Assembly (NCBI RefSeq): GCF_001427525.1
Contig: NZ_LMGU01000001.1
Coordinates: 2,017,788 to 2,081,787, forward strand
DNA: 64,000 nt
Direction of reading: 5' to 3'
Source of the DNA: Microbacterium sp. Root61
GTDB lineage: Bacteria; Actinomycetota; Actinomycetes; Actinomycetales; Microbacteriaceae
Shown here: positions 34,939-44,042 of the stretch, piece after piece
How positions within the stretch are numbered: the stretch's first letter is position 1
Layout: every line of letters begins with the position of its first letter
The notes under the pieces: model-generated
What the model saw: only the letters and a program-made list of their open reading frames with translations
What the model was told of the DNA's origin: nothing
The model's database searches: none
Position numbers and translations under genes: made by a program

Positions 34939-37031
34939 ACGGCGCTGTCCTCGAAGATGAGGAGGGCGTCCGCGGCGACGGCGCGGCCGTCGTGGACGCG
35001 GACCGGGTTCACATCGATCTCGGTGATGGCAGGTTCGTCGAGGGCGAGGTCACCGACCGCGACCGCGATGCGGGCGAGTTCCGCGATCTCCGCGTCGTCC
35101 AGTCCGCGGGCGGCCGAGTGGATGCGCCCGTCGAGCAGTCCCCGGATGGTGCGGACCGCGGTCTCGGCGGAGAACGGGGCACGCAGCAGGACGGCGGCGG
35201 CCATGATCTCCACCGCGACACCACCGAGCCCGACCGCGACGATCGGTCCGAACACCGGGTCGCGTTGCAACCCGACGGTCATCTCGATCCGGGCCGGGAC
35301 CATCTCCTGTACCAGGATGCCCTCGATCGTCGCGTGCGGGGCCTTGGCCTGCACGTCGGCGAGCATGTCGGCGATGGCCTGCTCGATCCGCTCCGCCGTG
35401 ATCCCCAGCCGCACCGCGCCATATTCGGTCTTGTGCAGGATCTGGTAGCTCATCGCCTTGATCGCGACAGGCCCGCCCAACTCCTCCGCGAACGCCTTCG
35501 CCTCCGCCGGGGTCGACACCATGCGCTCCCGGGTGGGAGTAACCCCGTACTCAGCCAGCAGCGCCTTGCCGTCGTGCTCCAGGAGCGAACCCTGGTTGTG
35601 CGACCAGTCACGCCCGCCGCCGAGCTTGGTCTCCCCCACCGTGCGGGGCGGGTCCAGCGGATGCCGCTGCGTGAAGTCCGCGACCGCGGCCAATGACGAC
35701 ATCAACCGGTTCGGGTCCAGATACATCGGCACGCCGGCCCGACGGAACTTCTCCATGTACCCGGTGGTCAGCACCGCCAGCGGCTTCTCGGTCGCCTGGT
35801 ACGCCTCGATGATGCGGTCGTTCGTCGGGTAGTCGCCCTGCCACGTCACCACGGCGGTCGCGTCATAGGCTTCGATAGCCCGTACCGCGTTCAACACATG
35901 CCCGAACGCATCCGGGCTGCCCACGATGGATGCCGTGATGTCGAACGGGTTCTCGATGCTCCCGTAGAACGGCTGCGGCATGACCGCGAGGATGTCCTCG
36001 ACCACGTCTCCCGGGGGCTGCGAGACACTCAATCCCTCCAGCGCCGCACCGTCGGTCAGCAGCACACCGGCACCCCCGGACGCGGTCATGATCCCCACAT
36101 CCCCCCGAGGCATCCGCCGTCCATCCTGGAAGATCAGCCCGCGGTCGACCATTTCCTCCATCGAGTGCACGATCTGGATGCCGTACTGCGCGCACACCGC
36201 ATCCAGCACCGCCGTCGACCCGGTCACCGACGCCGTGTGGCTCATCGCCGCACGGGCCGCTTCCTCGGTCCGGCCGGCCTTCAACAGCACGATCGGCTTG
36301 TCCAGCACATCGGCACGCCGTGCGGCACGGATCAGCGCCTCGGGGTTCTTCAACGACTCGCTGAACATCAGGACGGTGTTGACCTCGTCGCGCTCGATGA
36401 GGTGCTCCACGACCTGCCCCAGGTCCACACCGGCCTCGTTGCCGGTCGTCACGAAGTAGCCGAGGTCGATCCCGGCGCGCGTGGTGGCGGCGGTGATGAA
36501 CGACGAGAATCCGCCGCTCTGCGAGACCAGCGCCACCGGCCCCGGGGTGGGCAGTTCCACACCCGGCGGGATCGCGAAGTTCGCGTTGACGCCCGCGTGC
36601 AGGTTCATGAAGCCGATGCAGTTGGGGCCGAGCAGCTTGATGCCGGTGCGCGCGATGATGCGCTTCAGCTCCTCCTGCCGCGCGATGCCCTCTTCGCCCG
36701 CTTCCGCGAAGCCGGAGGTGAGCAGCGTGACGCCGCCGACGCCCTTGGCCGCGAGCTCCTCGATGGCGGGAACGGCGAGTTCTGCGGGGAGGACGACGAC
36801 GGCCATGTCGACGCCGTCGGGCAGCGCGGAGACGTCGGGCACGACGTCGAGCCCGTGCAGGACGTCGGCCCGCGGGTTCACGGGATAGACGTCACCGGCG
36901 AACAGCCCGGCGACGTTGTTGAGGATCTGGGTGCCGATGCGGCCCGGCTTGTCCGAGGCGCCGATGACGGCGATGGACTTCGGGGAGAGCAACCGGGTGA
37001 GGTCGGACTCGGGGCTGATGTGAGTGCTCAT
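34935..37031 (-). CDS. ADP-forming acid-CoA ligase (fused alpha-beta), copy 1
   Basis: A 698-residue protein of the NDP-forming acetyl-CoA synthetase family. The N-terminal CoA-binding domain begins SPKSIAVIGASDKPGRIG; the succinyl-CoA ligase-like domain holds the phosphorylatable His in MSHTASVTGS (about residue 265); the C-terminal ATP-grasp domain runs from about residue 480 with YGVTPTRERMV and ends EIDVNPVRVHDG. It would activate a carboxylic acid with ATP and CoA. The ATG at 37031 overlaps the SDR stop by 4 bp; the longer open frame upstream is a shadow. No AMP-forming ligase is encoded in this block, so this and the gene at 46235 are the likely activating enzymes. Confidence 0.92.
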   Translation of the reverse strand: MSTHISPESDLTRLLSPKSIAVIGASDKPGRIGTQILNNVAGLFAGDVYPVNPRADVLHGLDVVPDVSALPDGVDMAVVVLPAELAVPAIEELAAKGVGGVTLLTSGFAEAGEEGIARQEELKRIIARTGIKLLGPNCIGFMNLHAGVNANFAIPPGVELPTPGPVALVSQSGGFSSFITAATTRAGIDLGYFVTTGNEAGVDLGQVVEHLIERDEVNTVLMFSESLKNPEALIRAARRADVLDKPIVLLKAGRTEEAARAAMSHTASVTGSTAVLDAVCAQYGIQIVHSMEEMVDRGLIFQDGRRMPRGDVGIMTASGGAGVLLTDGAALEGLSVSQPPGDVVEDILAVMPQPFYGSIENPFDITASIVGSPDAFGHVLNAVRAIEAYDATAVVTWQGDYPTNDRIIEAYQATEKPLAVLTTGYMEKFRRAGVPMYLDPNRLMSSLAAVADFTQRHPLDPPRTVGETKLGGGRDWSHNQGSLLEHDGKALLAEYGVTPTRERMVSTPAEAKAFAEELGGPVAIKAMSYQILHKTEYGAVRLGITAERIEQAIADMLADVQAKAPHATIEGILVQEMVPARIEMTVGLQRDPVFGPIVAVGLGGVAVEIMAAAVLLRAPFSAETAVRTIRGLLDGRIHSAARGLDDAEIAELARIAVAVGDLALDEPAITEIDVNPVRVHDGRAVAADALLIFEDSAV

Positions 37032-37798
37032 CGGACGAACATCCCTCCGCCGTCGATCGAGACGATCTGGCCGGTGACCAGGCTCGATGCCGGGCTGGCC
37101 AGGTACAGGTAGGTGGGTGCGAGCTCGTCCGGCTCGGCGAAGCGTCCGAGGATCGTCTTGGACGGGTCCGCCCCGAACTTCGGGTCGGTCATGACCTTGC
37201 GGGTCATGTCGGTCACCGCGGCCGGAGCCACGGCGTTGACCAGGATGTTGTAGCGACCGAGCTCGCGGGCCGCGGTGCGGACCAGTCCGACGACGCCCGA
37301 CTTGGCCGCGGCGTAGTTCACCTGGCCGATCGAGCCGTTCTGAGCGGTCGAGCTGGTGGTGAAGATCATCCGTCCGCCGCCGCGCGCGATCATGCCCTCG
37401 ACGACCGCCTTGAGCCAGTAGAACGATGCGTTCAGGTGCACGTTGACGACCTGGTGCCACTCGTCATCCGTCATCTTCCGGATCATCGCCGGGCGGGTGA
37501 TGCCCGCGTTGCTGACGAGCACGCTGATGGGTCCGAGCCGGTCCGCGATCTCCGCGGCGGCCGCGTCCACGGCGGCATGATCGCCCACGTCGCAGGCGAC
37601 GGCGATCGCGTGACCTCCGGCGGCCGTGATGGCGTCGGCGACCACCTGTGCTGCGTCGAGCTGCAGGTCGATCACCGCCACTCGCGCACCCTGTGCCCCG
37701 AAGGCCTCGGCGACGGATCGCCCGATTCCTTGGGCGGCACCGGTGACCGCTACGACGTCGCCAGTGAAATCACTGGTCGCTGATTGACTCATCTGCAA
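37028..37798 (-). CDS. SDR-family 3-hydroxyacyl-CoA dehydrogenase-like protein
   Basis: A 256-residue short-chain dehydrogenase resembling FabG-type and 17beta-HSD10-type enzymes. Motifs are TGAAQGIGRSVAE, SNAGIT, a Ser in FTTSSTAQNG and YAAAKSG. It is the first gene of the lower-pathway operon, 85-115 bp downstream of a pair of TGATCA elements in the divergent intergenic region. It would oxidise the hydroxyacyl-CoA formed by the MaoC hydratase. It overlaps the ligase gene by 4 bp. Confidence 0.9.
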   Translation of the reverse strand: MQMSQSATSDFTGDVVAVTGAAQGIGRSVAEAFGAQGARVAVIDLQLDAAQVVADAITAAGGHAIAVACDVGDHAAVDAAAAEIADRLGPISVLVSNAGITRPAMIRKMTDDEWHQVVNVHLNASFYWLKAVVEGMIARGGGRMIFTTSSTAQNGSIGQVNYAAAKSGVVGLVRTAARELGRYNILVNAVAPAAVTDMTRKVMTDPKFGADPSKTILGRFAEPDELAPTYLYLASPASSLVTGQIVSIDGGGMFVR

Positions 37799-37880
37799 CT
37801 CCTTCGGTGCGGGATGTGGGCATAGGCCCCGAGCCTGCGCTCACGTAGTCAATCCAACCCGAAGACGCGCTGTCAAGTCT

Positions 37881-37917
37881 TTTGATCAAAAATATCAGTT
37901 GATATACTGATCAAAAA
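37881..37917. promoter_or_regulatory. Paired TTTGATCA operators in a divergent promoter
   Basis: Two TGATCA cores (37883-37888 and 37908-37913) lie 25 bp apart around a further palindrome, ATATCA-GT-TGATAT (37892-37905). On the plus strand a good -10 box TATACT (37903-37908) abuts the second core, pointing at the acyl-CoA dehydrogenase gene at 38082; the same region lies upstream of the SDR gene at 37798. The 25-bp spacing places both cores on nearly the same face of the helix. Confidence 0.6.
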
Positions 37918-37941
37918 TCTCCCCTTGCGATCCGACCTTTG

Positions 37942-38031
37942 TTCAGGTTCAATCGGGGCCAAGAGCCGGTCCACGCTCCCTGGGTGCAGTGAGCATGTCG
38001 CGGAGTGGTGAACCTGAATCATGCCACTCCC
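37942..38031 (+). promoter_or_regulatory. Structured leader upstream of the divergent acyl-CoA dehydrogenase operon
   Basis: The presumed leader of the 38082 gene contains TTCAGGTTCA (37942-37951), fully complementary to TGAACCTGAA (38009-38018). The second arm lies in the loop of another hairpin, GGAGTGG (38002-38008) pairing with CCACTCC (38024-38030). The two pairings exclude each other. No open frame or known riboswitch class is visible here. Confidence 0.35.
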
Positions 38032-38081
38032 GCGGTCGCAATGACGCACTGCGTGGCCGTCGCGATAGACAAAGGAGTTCC

Positions 38082-39113
38082 ATGCGCGCGCTGATAGATG
38101 AGACCCAGAAGGAGTTCCAGGAGGTGGCGCGAGAGATCGCGCGCTCCGTGGGCATCGAGAACCCCGCCGACGTGGTCGGCCGAGACACCTTCTCGGGGTG
38201 GCAGACGCTGGCCTCTTCGGGGCTGCTGGATCTGCGCGAGCGGTCGTCCGGCGACCCCACCGCGAGCGGAGTCGAGATCGCGCTGCTCTGCGAGGAGCTC
38301 GGCGGCACGCTCACGCCCGACCCCTACCTTCCGTCGGCGGTCGTGGCCGGTGACCTGATCGCCCGCTCCGGCGACGTCCACGGGTGGATGGCCGGTCTCG
38401 GCAGCGGCGATGACCGCTACGGCATCCTTCTGCGGGCCGATCTGACCGACTTCGGCGATGCCGGCGGCGACGATGACATCGTGTGGGGCGGGGCCGGCGA
38501 TGACGGCTTCGTGCTCGCATTGAAGCGCGACGGCGATTCCGTGCGTCTCGTCCGCGGACGCCCGACCGGATCGACGCCGCTGGATTCCTTGTCCCTCACG
38601 AACGCCCTCTGGCGCGCAGCCGACATCGCGTGGGAGGACGGCGGCGCTCTGTCGGCCGAAGACCTGCAGCGCGTCACGGCGCTCGCCCTGACCGGGCTGA
38701 GCGCCGATACGGTCGGAGCCCTGGGTGCCGCACTCCGTGGTGTCGTGGAGTACTCCAAGCAGCGTCGCGCGTACGGCGTGCACATCGGGTCGTTCCAGGC
38801 CATCCAGCACATCTCCGCCGACGCCTACGTGGCCGTCGCCGGGGCGCGCTCCGCGGCGCTCTACGCCGCCTGGGCGGTGGACGCACTGGATGCCGGCGAG
38901 GCCCTCCTCGCGGCGCGCACCGCGAAGGCGGCATGCGCGCACATCGGGCGCACCACCGCCGAGGCTGTCATGCAGGTCTACGGAGGCATCGGCCAGACCT
39001 GGGAGCACATCGCGCACTTCTACAACCGCCGCGCGCAGTTCGACACCGCAGTGCTCGGCGACGAGAACCACCAGCTCGATGCCATCGCAGATGTACGTCT
39101 GGAAGGGAAGTGA
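38082..39113 (+). CDS. Acyl-CoA dehydrogenase, smaller partner of a heteromeric pair
   Basis: A 343-residue acyl-CoA dehydrogenase-fold protein with an Asp/Gly-rich, poorly conserved middle domain. The C-terminal half retains RRAYGVHIGSFQAIQH and QVYGGIGQTWEHIAHFYNRR. It lacks the TEPGAGSD flavin signature, so it is probably the non-catalytic half of an alpha2beta2 enzyme with the gene that follows 1 bp later. The ATG at 38082 is preceded by AAAGGAG; an earlier in-frame ATG at 37989 would lie in the structured leader. Confidence 0.86.
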   Translation: MRALIDETQKEFQEVAREIARSVGIENPADVVGRDTFSGWQTLASSGLLDLRERSSGDPTASGVEIALLCEELGGTLTPDPYLPSAVVAGDLIARSGDVHGWMAGLGSGDDRYGILLRADLTDFGDAGGDDDIVWGGAGDDGFVLALKRDGDSVRLVRGRPTGSTPLDSLSLTNALWRAADIAWEDGGALSAEDLQRVTALALTGLSADTVGALGAALRGVVEYSKQRRAYGVHIGSFQAIQHISADAYVAVAGARSAALYAAWAVDALDAGEALLAARTAKAACAHIGRTTAEAVMQVYGGIGQTWEHIAHFYNRRAQFDTAVLGDENHQLDAIADVRLEGK

Positions 39114-39114
39114 C

Positions 39115-40251
39115 ATGGACTACCTCGACACCGTCGAAGAGGCCGAGTACCGCGCCGCACTGCGGGCATGGCTGAGCGAGAACGTACCGCCGCGCGCGGA
39201 CACGCCGCTGAGCGATGAAGAAGCCGCCCAGGAGCGGATCGCCTGGCACCGCAAGCTCTACGAGGCCGGCTACATCGGCCAGTCCTGGCCGGTCGAATGG
39301 GGCGGCAAGGGGCTCGGGCCCCTGATGGACGCCATCCTGAACGATGAGAACGGCACCGCCGAGGCACCGGGCCTGCCCGCGATGGTGGGCTACATCGTGC
39401 GCACCTTGATGATGTTCGGCAACGACGAGCAGCGCGAGCAGTTCATCCGGCGCTCGCTCAGCGGCGAGATCCAGTGGTGCCAGGGCTTCAGCGAGCCCGG
39501 CGCCGGCTCCGACCTCGCGGCCCTGACCACGAAGGCGACGCTCGACGGCGACGAGTGGGTCATCAACGGACACAAGATGTGGACCTCGTTCGGGCAGTAC
39601 GCGGACTGGTGCATGGTGCTGGCTCGCACCGACGCGACCGTCGCCCCGCACAAGGGCATCTCCGCGTTCCTGGTCGACATGAAGACCCCCGGCATCGTGC
39701 TGAAGCCCATCTACGTCGCCAACGGCGATCCCGAGACCAGCGAGGTCTTCTTCGACGAGGTGCGCGTCCCTGCGGCCAACCTCATCAGCTCCGTCGGCGA
39801 CGGCTGGAAGATCGCGATGACCACCGTCGCCTACGAGCGCGGCCCGTCCGACATCGGTGCGATCTCCACTCTGCGCAAGCAGCTGTCGCACCTCGAGGAG
39901 TACGCGGTGCAGTCCGGACGCGCCGCGGATCCGGCCGTGCGGCGTCGACTCGCGCGCAGCTACGTGCAGGGCGAGCTGGTGCGCCTGGTCGCGCTCGAGC
40001 AGCTCAGCTCCCGCGCCACGGGCAAGCCCGTCGGCGAAGAGGGCTCGATCGGCAAGCTGCTGCAGACCGCGGCATCGCAGGATCTCGCGCACGTGGCGCT
40101 GGACCTTTACGGCGCCGACGCGATCACCGGCGCCGCACCGGAGATCGTCAGCGACTACTTCCAGACGCGCCCGATCAGCGTGTACGGAGGGTCCTCGCAG
40201 ATCCAGCGCAACATCATCGCGTCGCGCCTGCTCGGGATGCCGCGGGAGTAG
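39115..40251 (+). CDS. Acyl-CoA dehydrogenase, larger partner of a heteromeric pair
   Basis: A 378-residue FadE-type flavoprotein with GQSWPVEWGG, the flavin signature GFSEPGAGSDLAAL, INGHKMWTSFGQYADW, AYERGPSD in the region expected for the catalytic acid, and a C-terminal YGGSSQIQRNIIASRLLGMP. It starts 1 bp after the stop of the degenerate partner gene. The pair is divergent from the lower-pathway operon and shares its operator region, so both should be induced together. A long stem-loop follows the stop codon. Confidence 0.91.
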   Translation: MDYLDTVEEAEYRAALRAWLSENVPPRADTPLSDEEAAQERIAWHRKLYEAGYIGQSWPVEWGGKGLGPLMDAILNDENGTAEAPGLPAMVGYIVRTLMMFGNDEQREQFIRRSLSGEIQWCQGFSEPGAGSDLAALTTKATLDGDEWVINGHKMWTSFGQYADWCMVLARTDATVAPHKGISAFLVDMKTPGIVLKPIYVANGDPETSEVFFDEVRVPAANLISSVGDGWKIAMTTVAYERGPSDIGAISTLRKQLSHLEEYAVQSGRAADPAVRRRLARSYVQGELVRLVALEQLSSRATGKPVGEEGSIGKLLQTAASQDLAHVALDLYGADAITGAAPEIVSDYFQTRPISVYGGSSQIQRNIIASRLLGMPRE

Positions 40252-40266
40252 ACCCTCGCACGCGAA

Positions 40267-40314
40267 ACGTGCCGTGGGTGTTCGGCTGCGACTGCAGCGA
40301 CACCCACGGCACGT
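40267..40314. terminator. Bidirectional stem-loop between convergent operons
   Basis: ACGTGCCGTGGGTGT (40267-40281) and its exact complement (40300-40314) form a 15-bp stem with an 18-nt loop, itself GC-rich. It lies between the acyl-CoA dehydrogenase stop at 40251 and the convergent thioesterase stop at 40348. Confidence 0.8.
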
Positions 40315-40347
40315 GTGTGTATGGCGGTGGAGAAGGAGCGGAAGACC

Positions 40348-41007
40348 TCAGGATGCCGGGGCGACCGCGGGCACGATGAACAGGCCCAGTCCGCGGCTGC
40401 ACAGTATGTCGCCCACACGGATCTCGGCTTCGACCCACGTCTTGCGCCCGTCCGCGCTCTTGATGCGGGCGCTGATCTGCAGCTCCTGCCCGATGGGAGC
40501 GCCGCCGCGATAGTCGATCTCGAGGCGTGCCGTCACGGACGGACGCGCGGTCGCCGAGACGAGGAGCCCCATCGCGTGATCGAGGATCGTGGCGACCGTG
40601 CCGCCGTGCACGCGCCCCGGAGGGCCGGTGAACGCGGGACCGACCACCACGGTGCCGTGAGCCTCTCCGTCCTCGAGTGTGAGGCGGATCGGGGGCACGA
40701 CCGGGTTGAAGTCGCTCAGCTCGTCCTTGTTCCGCAGTGACTCGCCCCGGCCACGCGCCGTGCGCGGGTCGTCGTAGAACCAGGGGATGATGCTCGGGCG
40801 GAGGTGCTCCTGCATCTCCAGGGAGATCTCCTGCACGCGCCGCGCGAACTCTTCGGAGTAGGTGCCTGCCGGCATCCGGATCACGTCGTCGGACAGCACG
40901 CGCACCGCGCGTGCGAGCGCCTGCGCGCCCCGGAGCTGCTCGGCGTGCGCCTCCGGCGACGACGCGGGCCGCTCCTCCCCCGCCCGCACGTCCACGACCT
41001 CAGACAT
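40348..41007 (-). CDS. PaaI-type hot-dog thioesterase
   Basis: A 219-residue hot-dog fold protein. The core GRVHGGTVATILDHAMGLL is the PaaI/YbgC-like thioesterase signature, where the His-Gly-Gly segment and Asp lie at the active site. About 60 extra N-terminal residues (an Ala/Glu-rich helix) precede the fold. It is the last gene of the dpp transporter operon, overlapping dppF by 8 bp, and probably releases CoA from dead-end or excess acyl-CoA intermediates of the pathway. Confidence 0.86.
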   Translation of the reverse strand: MSEVVDVRAGEERPASSPEAHAEQLRGAQALARAVRVLSDDVIRMPAGTYSEEFARRVQEISLEMQEHLRPSIIPWFYDDPRTARGRGESLRNKDELSDFNPVVPPIRLTLEDGEAHGTVVVGPAFTGPPGRVHGGTVATILDHAMGLLVSATARPSVTARLEIDYRGGAPIGQELQISARIKSADGRKTWVEAEIRVGDILCSRGLGLFIVPAVAPAS

Positions 41008-42007
41008 ACGCCTCTTCGGCCGCGGCCAGCGGGGCGACGAGCGGGAAGTGGCACGCGACCTGGTGCGTCGGCGACACGGCCTGCAACAGCGGCTCGACCT
41101 CGGCGCAGATGTCCTGCGCCATCGGGCAGCGTGTGCGGAAGCGGCACCCGCTCGGCGGGTCGAGCGGCGAGGGCGGATCTCCGACGAGGGTCGCCGCGAG
41201 CTTGGGCGTCTCCGGATCCGGTTCGGGGATCGAGTTGAGCAGAGCGACCGTGTACGGGTGCGCGGGGTGCGCGTACAGCGAATCGGAATCGCCGACCTCG
41301 ACGATCTTGCCCAGGTACATCACCATGACGCGATCGGAGATGTTCTTGACGACCGAGAGGTCATGCGCGATGAAGAGGATGGAGAGATCGAACTCCTCCT
41401 GCAGGTCCTCGAGCAGGTTGAGCACGGTAGCCCGCAGCGACACGTCCAGCGACGAGACCGGCTCGTCGCACACGAGCAGCTTGGCACCGGCCAGCAGGGC
41501 CCGCGCGATCGCGACCCGCTGGCACTGCCCGCCCGACAGCTGCGAGGGCTTGCGGTCCCCGAACTCGCTCGGCTCGAGCCCGACGGCGCGCAGCATGTCA
41601 TCCGCCTTCTCGTTGCGCTCCTTGCGGGACCCACGGCCCCAGATCGTGAGCGGCTCGGCGACGATCTGACGCACCGAGCGTCGCGGGTTCAGCGAGGACA
41701 CGGGGTCTTGGAAAACCATCTGGAGTTCGGGTCGCAGCCGGCGCAGCTGGTCGGCCGTCAGGCTCGCCAGTTCGGTGCCGTCGAAGCGCACCGAACCGGA
41801 CTTGGGTGCGGGCAGCTGCAGGATGGCCCGCGCCATCGTGGACTTCCCGCATCCGGACTCGCCCACCACTCCGACGGTCTCGCCGGCGGCGAGCTCGAAG
41901 GAGACGCCGGACACCGCCTGGACGGTGCCCGCGGTCGTCGGATACTCGACGACCATGTCCTCCACGACCAGTCGTGTGTGCTCTGCCACCGCGTCAGGAG
42001 TAGTCAC
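41000..42007 (-). CDS. Oligopeptide/dipeptide-type ABC transporter ATPase (DppF-like)
   Basis: A 335-residue ATPase with Walker A VGESGCGKST, the signature LSGGQCQRVAIARALL, LLVCDEPVSSLDVSL, and the C-terminal oligopeptide-family extension containing GCRFRTRCPMAQDIC, whose Cys residues can bind an Fe-S cluster in this family. The start is a GTG at 42007 that overlaps the stop of the dppD-like gene (GTGA). Together with DppD-like, DppB-like and DppC-like proteins it forms the importer. Confidence 0.92.
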   Translation of the reverse strand: MTTPDAVAEHTRLVVEDMVVEYPTTAGTVQAVSGVSFELAAGETVGVVGESGCGKSTMARAILQLPAPKSGSVRFDGTELASLTADQLRRLRPELQMVFQDPVSSLNPRRSVRQIVAEPLTIWGRGSRKERNEKADDMLRAVGLEPSEFGDRKPSQLSGGQCQRVAIARALLAGAKLLVCDEPVSSLDVSLRATVLNLLEDLQEEFDLSILFIAHDLSVVKNISDRVMVMYLGKIVEVGDSDSLYAHPAHPYTVALLNSIPEPDPETPKLAATLVGDPPSPLDPPSGCRFRTRCPMAQDICAEVEPLLQAVSPTHQVACHFPLVAPLAAAEEAYV

Positions 42008-43155
42008 GATGCGCCCTCTTTCGTCAGCAGTTCCTCAGCGTCGTTCTCTGCGGCATCCGGTTCCTCATCCGGCACGACCAGATCGCGATCGGCGTAGGCC
42101 TTGTCGAACTCCGGCGTGCCGACGGGATACCAGCACCGATAGAGGTGATCCTCGGTGTTCTCGGCGACCTGCAGCGGCGGCTCCTCCGTGCGGCAGCGGG
42201 CTTGCGCGGCCGGACACCGGGAGGCGAATCGGCAGCCGGGCTGCGGAGCAGCCAGGTTCGGCGGATTGCCGCCGATCGCCCGCAGCCGGGAATGGCTCGG
42301 CTGGTCGCGGCGCGGAAGGGCGTCCAGGAGTGCGCGCGTGTACGGCATCTTGACGTTGCGGAACAGCTCCTGGGTCGGTGCGCTCTCCACCACGCGTCCC
42401 GCGTACATCACGATGATGCGGTCGGTGCGCGTGGCGACGACGCCGAGGTCATGGGTGACCAGGATCATCGCCATCTCGCGGTCGCTCTGCTGTCGGCTGA
42501 GCAGCTCCAGGATCTGCAGCTGCACCGTGACATCGAGGGCCGTGGTCGGCTCGTCGGCGATCAGCAGTCGCGGATCCCCGGCGAGCGCGATCGCGATGCC
42601 GACGCGCTGGCGCATGCCTCCCGACATCTGGTGCGGGTAGTTGCCCATCCGACCGGCGGGCTCCGGAATCCCCACGCTGCGCAGCAGCTCGATCGAGCGT
42701 TCGTTGACCTGAGCCCGGGACAGCTTCGGCGAGTGACGCCGGACGGTCTCGGACAGCTGGGCGCCGATCTTCTTCACCGGGTTCAGCGAGGTGAGCGGGT
42801 CCTGGAGGACCATCGCGATCTTCTTGCCCCACAGTCGCCGCACGTCCTTGCGCGGGAGGGCGGTGATCTCGACGCCGTCGAACTCGACTCGGCCGCTGCG
42901 TCTGACCCGCTCGCCGGGAGCGATCAGCCCCATGATGGTGCGGGAGAGCACGGACTTGCCCGAGCCGGACTCGCCGACGATCCCGAGGGATTCGCCTCGG
43001 TCGAGCGTCAGCGAGACGCTGTCCACCGGGGTGACCTCGACCGGTCCGCCGATGAAGGTCGTCGTCAGATCCTCGACGACCAGCAGGGGCCGCCGGCCCG
43101 GGTCGACGGTCGTTCCGACTGCGAGACCCTGTGTCGCCTCATCCACCGTGCTCAC
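42004..43155 (-). CDS. Oligopeptide/dipeptide-type ABC transporter ATPase (DppD-like)
   Basis: A 383-residue ATPase. Walker A is [18 protein letters not shown], the signature is [15 protein letters not shown], Walker B is [13 protein letters not shown], and the family's Cys-rich tail [15 protein letters not shown] is present. The acidic C-terminal extension ([15 protein letters not shown]) is longer than usual. It starts with GTG at 43155 overlapping dppC by 4 bp. Confidence 0.92.
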   Translation of the reverse strand: MSTVDEATQGLAVGTTVDPGRRPLLVVEDLTTTFIGGPVEVTPVDSVSLTLDRGESLGIVGESGSGKSVLSRTIMGLIAPGERVRRSGRVEFDGVEITALPRKDVRRLWGKKIAMVLQDPLTSLNPVKKIGAQLSETVRRHSPKLSRAQVNERSIELLRSVGIPEPAGRMGNYPHQMSGGMRQRVGIAIALAGDPRLLIADEPTTALDVTVQLQILELLSRQQSDREMAMILVTHDLGVVATRTDRIIVMYAGRVVESAPTQELFRNVKMPYTRALLDALPRRDQPSHSRLRAIGGNPPNLAAPQPGCRFASRCPAAQARCRTEEPPLQVAENTEDHLYRCWYPVGTPEFDKAYADRDLVVPDEEPDAAENDAEELLTKEGAS

Positions 43156-44042
43156 AGCGTCACCTCCGTTCGCCCGTGCGTCCGCGAACGCAGATAGTCA
43201 CCGATGAAGTTGAACGACATGACCGTGAACAGCAGCACGATCGAGGGATACGCGACGATGTGCGGTGCCGTGTACAGCGACTGCCGTCCGCCGGCGATCA
43301 TGCCGCCCCAGCTGGGCGTGGGCGGCTGGATGCCGAACCCGAGGAAGCTCAGCGACCCCTCGGCGACGATCACGACCGCGACGACCAGGAACGCGTACGA
43401 CAGCACGCTGGGCAGCACGTTCGGCAGGACTTCCTTGACCAGGGTGCGAGCCTTCCGCGAGCCCAGGACCGTCGCCGCCATCACGAACTCGCGCTGCGTC
43501 CACACCAGGGTGTTCGCACGGGCGAGTCGGGTGAAGGTCGGGAACATGATCGCACCGAGCCCGATGATCAGGATCGGAGCACCTGCCCCGTAGATCGCGA
43601 CCAGCACGATGATGAAGATCAGGGCCGGGAACGACAGGACGACGTCGACGACGACGCTGATGAACGAGTCGATCCAGCCGCGGTAGTAGCCGGACAGCAG
43701 TCCGAGCGCCATACCGATGGTCATGCCGAGAGCCACCGCGACGAAGCCGACCTGCAGCGAGGCCTGCGCTCCCCAGACGATGCGCGAGAGCATGTCCCGA
43801 CCCAGCTGGTCGGTGCCGAGCGGATGCCCCGGCATGGGGCCGGCGGCGATGTTCTCGTAGTCCGGCACGTTCGGGTCGGGCAGCGGAAGGATCGGGGCCA
43901 GGATGGCTCCGAGGATGATCAGGAGCGCCCAGGCGATCGCGATCACCACCAGCACGGGGAGCTTGGGCATCCGCCGCCGTTTGGCGGCGGGCTTCACGGC
44001 CGCGGGGAGCGGCGGTGCGACGGGGTCCTTGAGGTCAACCAC
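43152..44042 (-). CDS. Oligopeptide/dipeptide-type ABC transporter permease (DppC-like)
   Basis: A 296-residue inner-membrane permease. A cytoplasmic Pro/Lys-rich start is followed by a first helix, the extracellular GHPLGTDQLGRDMLSRIVWG segment typical of DppC, and five more helices with the EAA-like region QREFVMAATVLGSRKART. The GTG start at 44042 overlaps the dppB stop by 8 bp. Confidence 0.92.
   Translation of the reverse strand: MVDLKDPVAPPLPAAVKPAAKRRRMPKLPVLVVIAIAWALLIILGAILAPILPLPDPNVPDYENIAAGPMPGHPLGTDQLGRDMLSRIVWGAQASLQVGFVAVALGMTIGMALGLLSGYYRGWIDSFISVVVDVVLSFPALIFIIVLVAIYGAGAPILIIGLGAIMFPTFTRLARANTLVWTQREFVMAATVLGSRKARTLVKEVLPNVLPSVLSYAFLVVAVVIVAEGSLSFLGFGIQPPTPSWGGMIAGGRQSLYTAPHIVAYPSIVLLFTVMSFNFIGDYLRSRTHGRTEVTL

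Noticed and set aside
21200..40251. The block as a standard steroid degradation cluster.
   Set aside because: The FadE-like pairs, MaoC pair and Ltp-like protein resemble the side-chain module, but no ring-degrading genes (ketosteroid dehydrogenase, 9-alpha-hydroxylase, extradiol dioxygenase) or Mce4 importer are present in the window.
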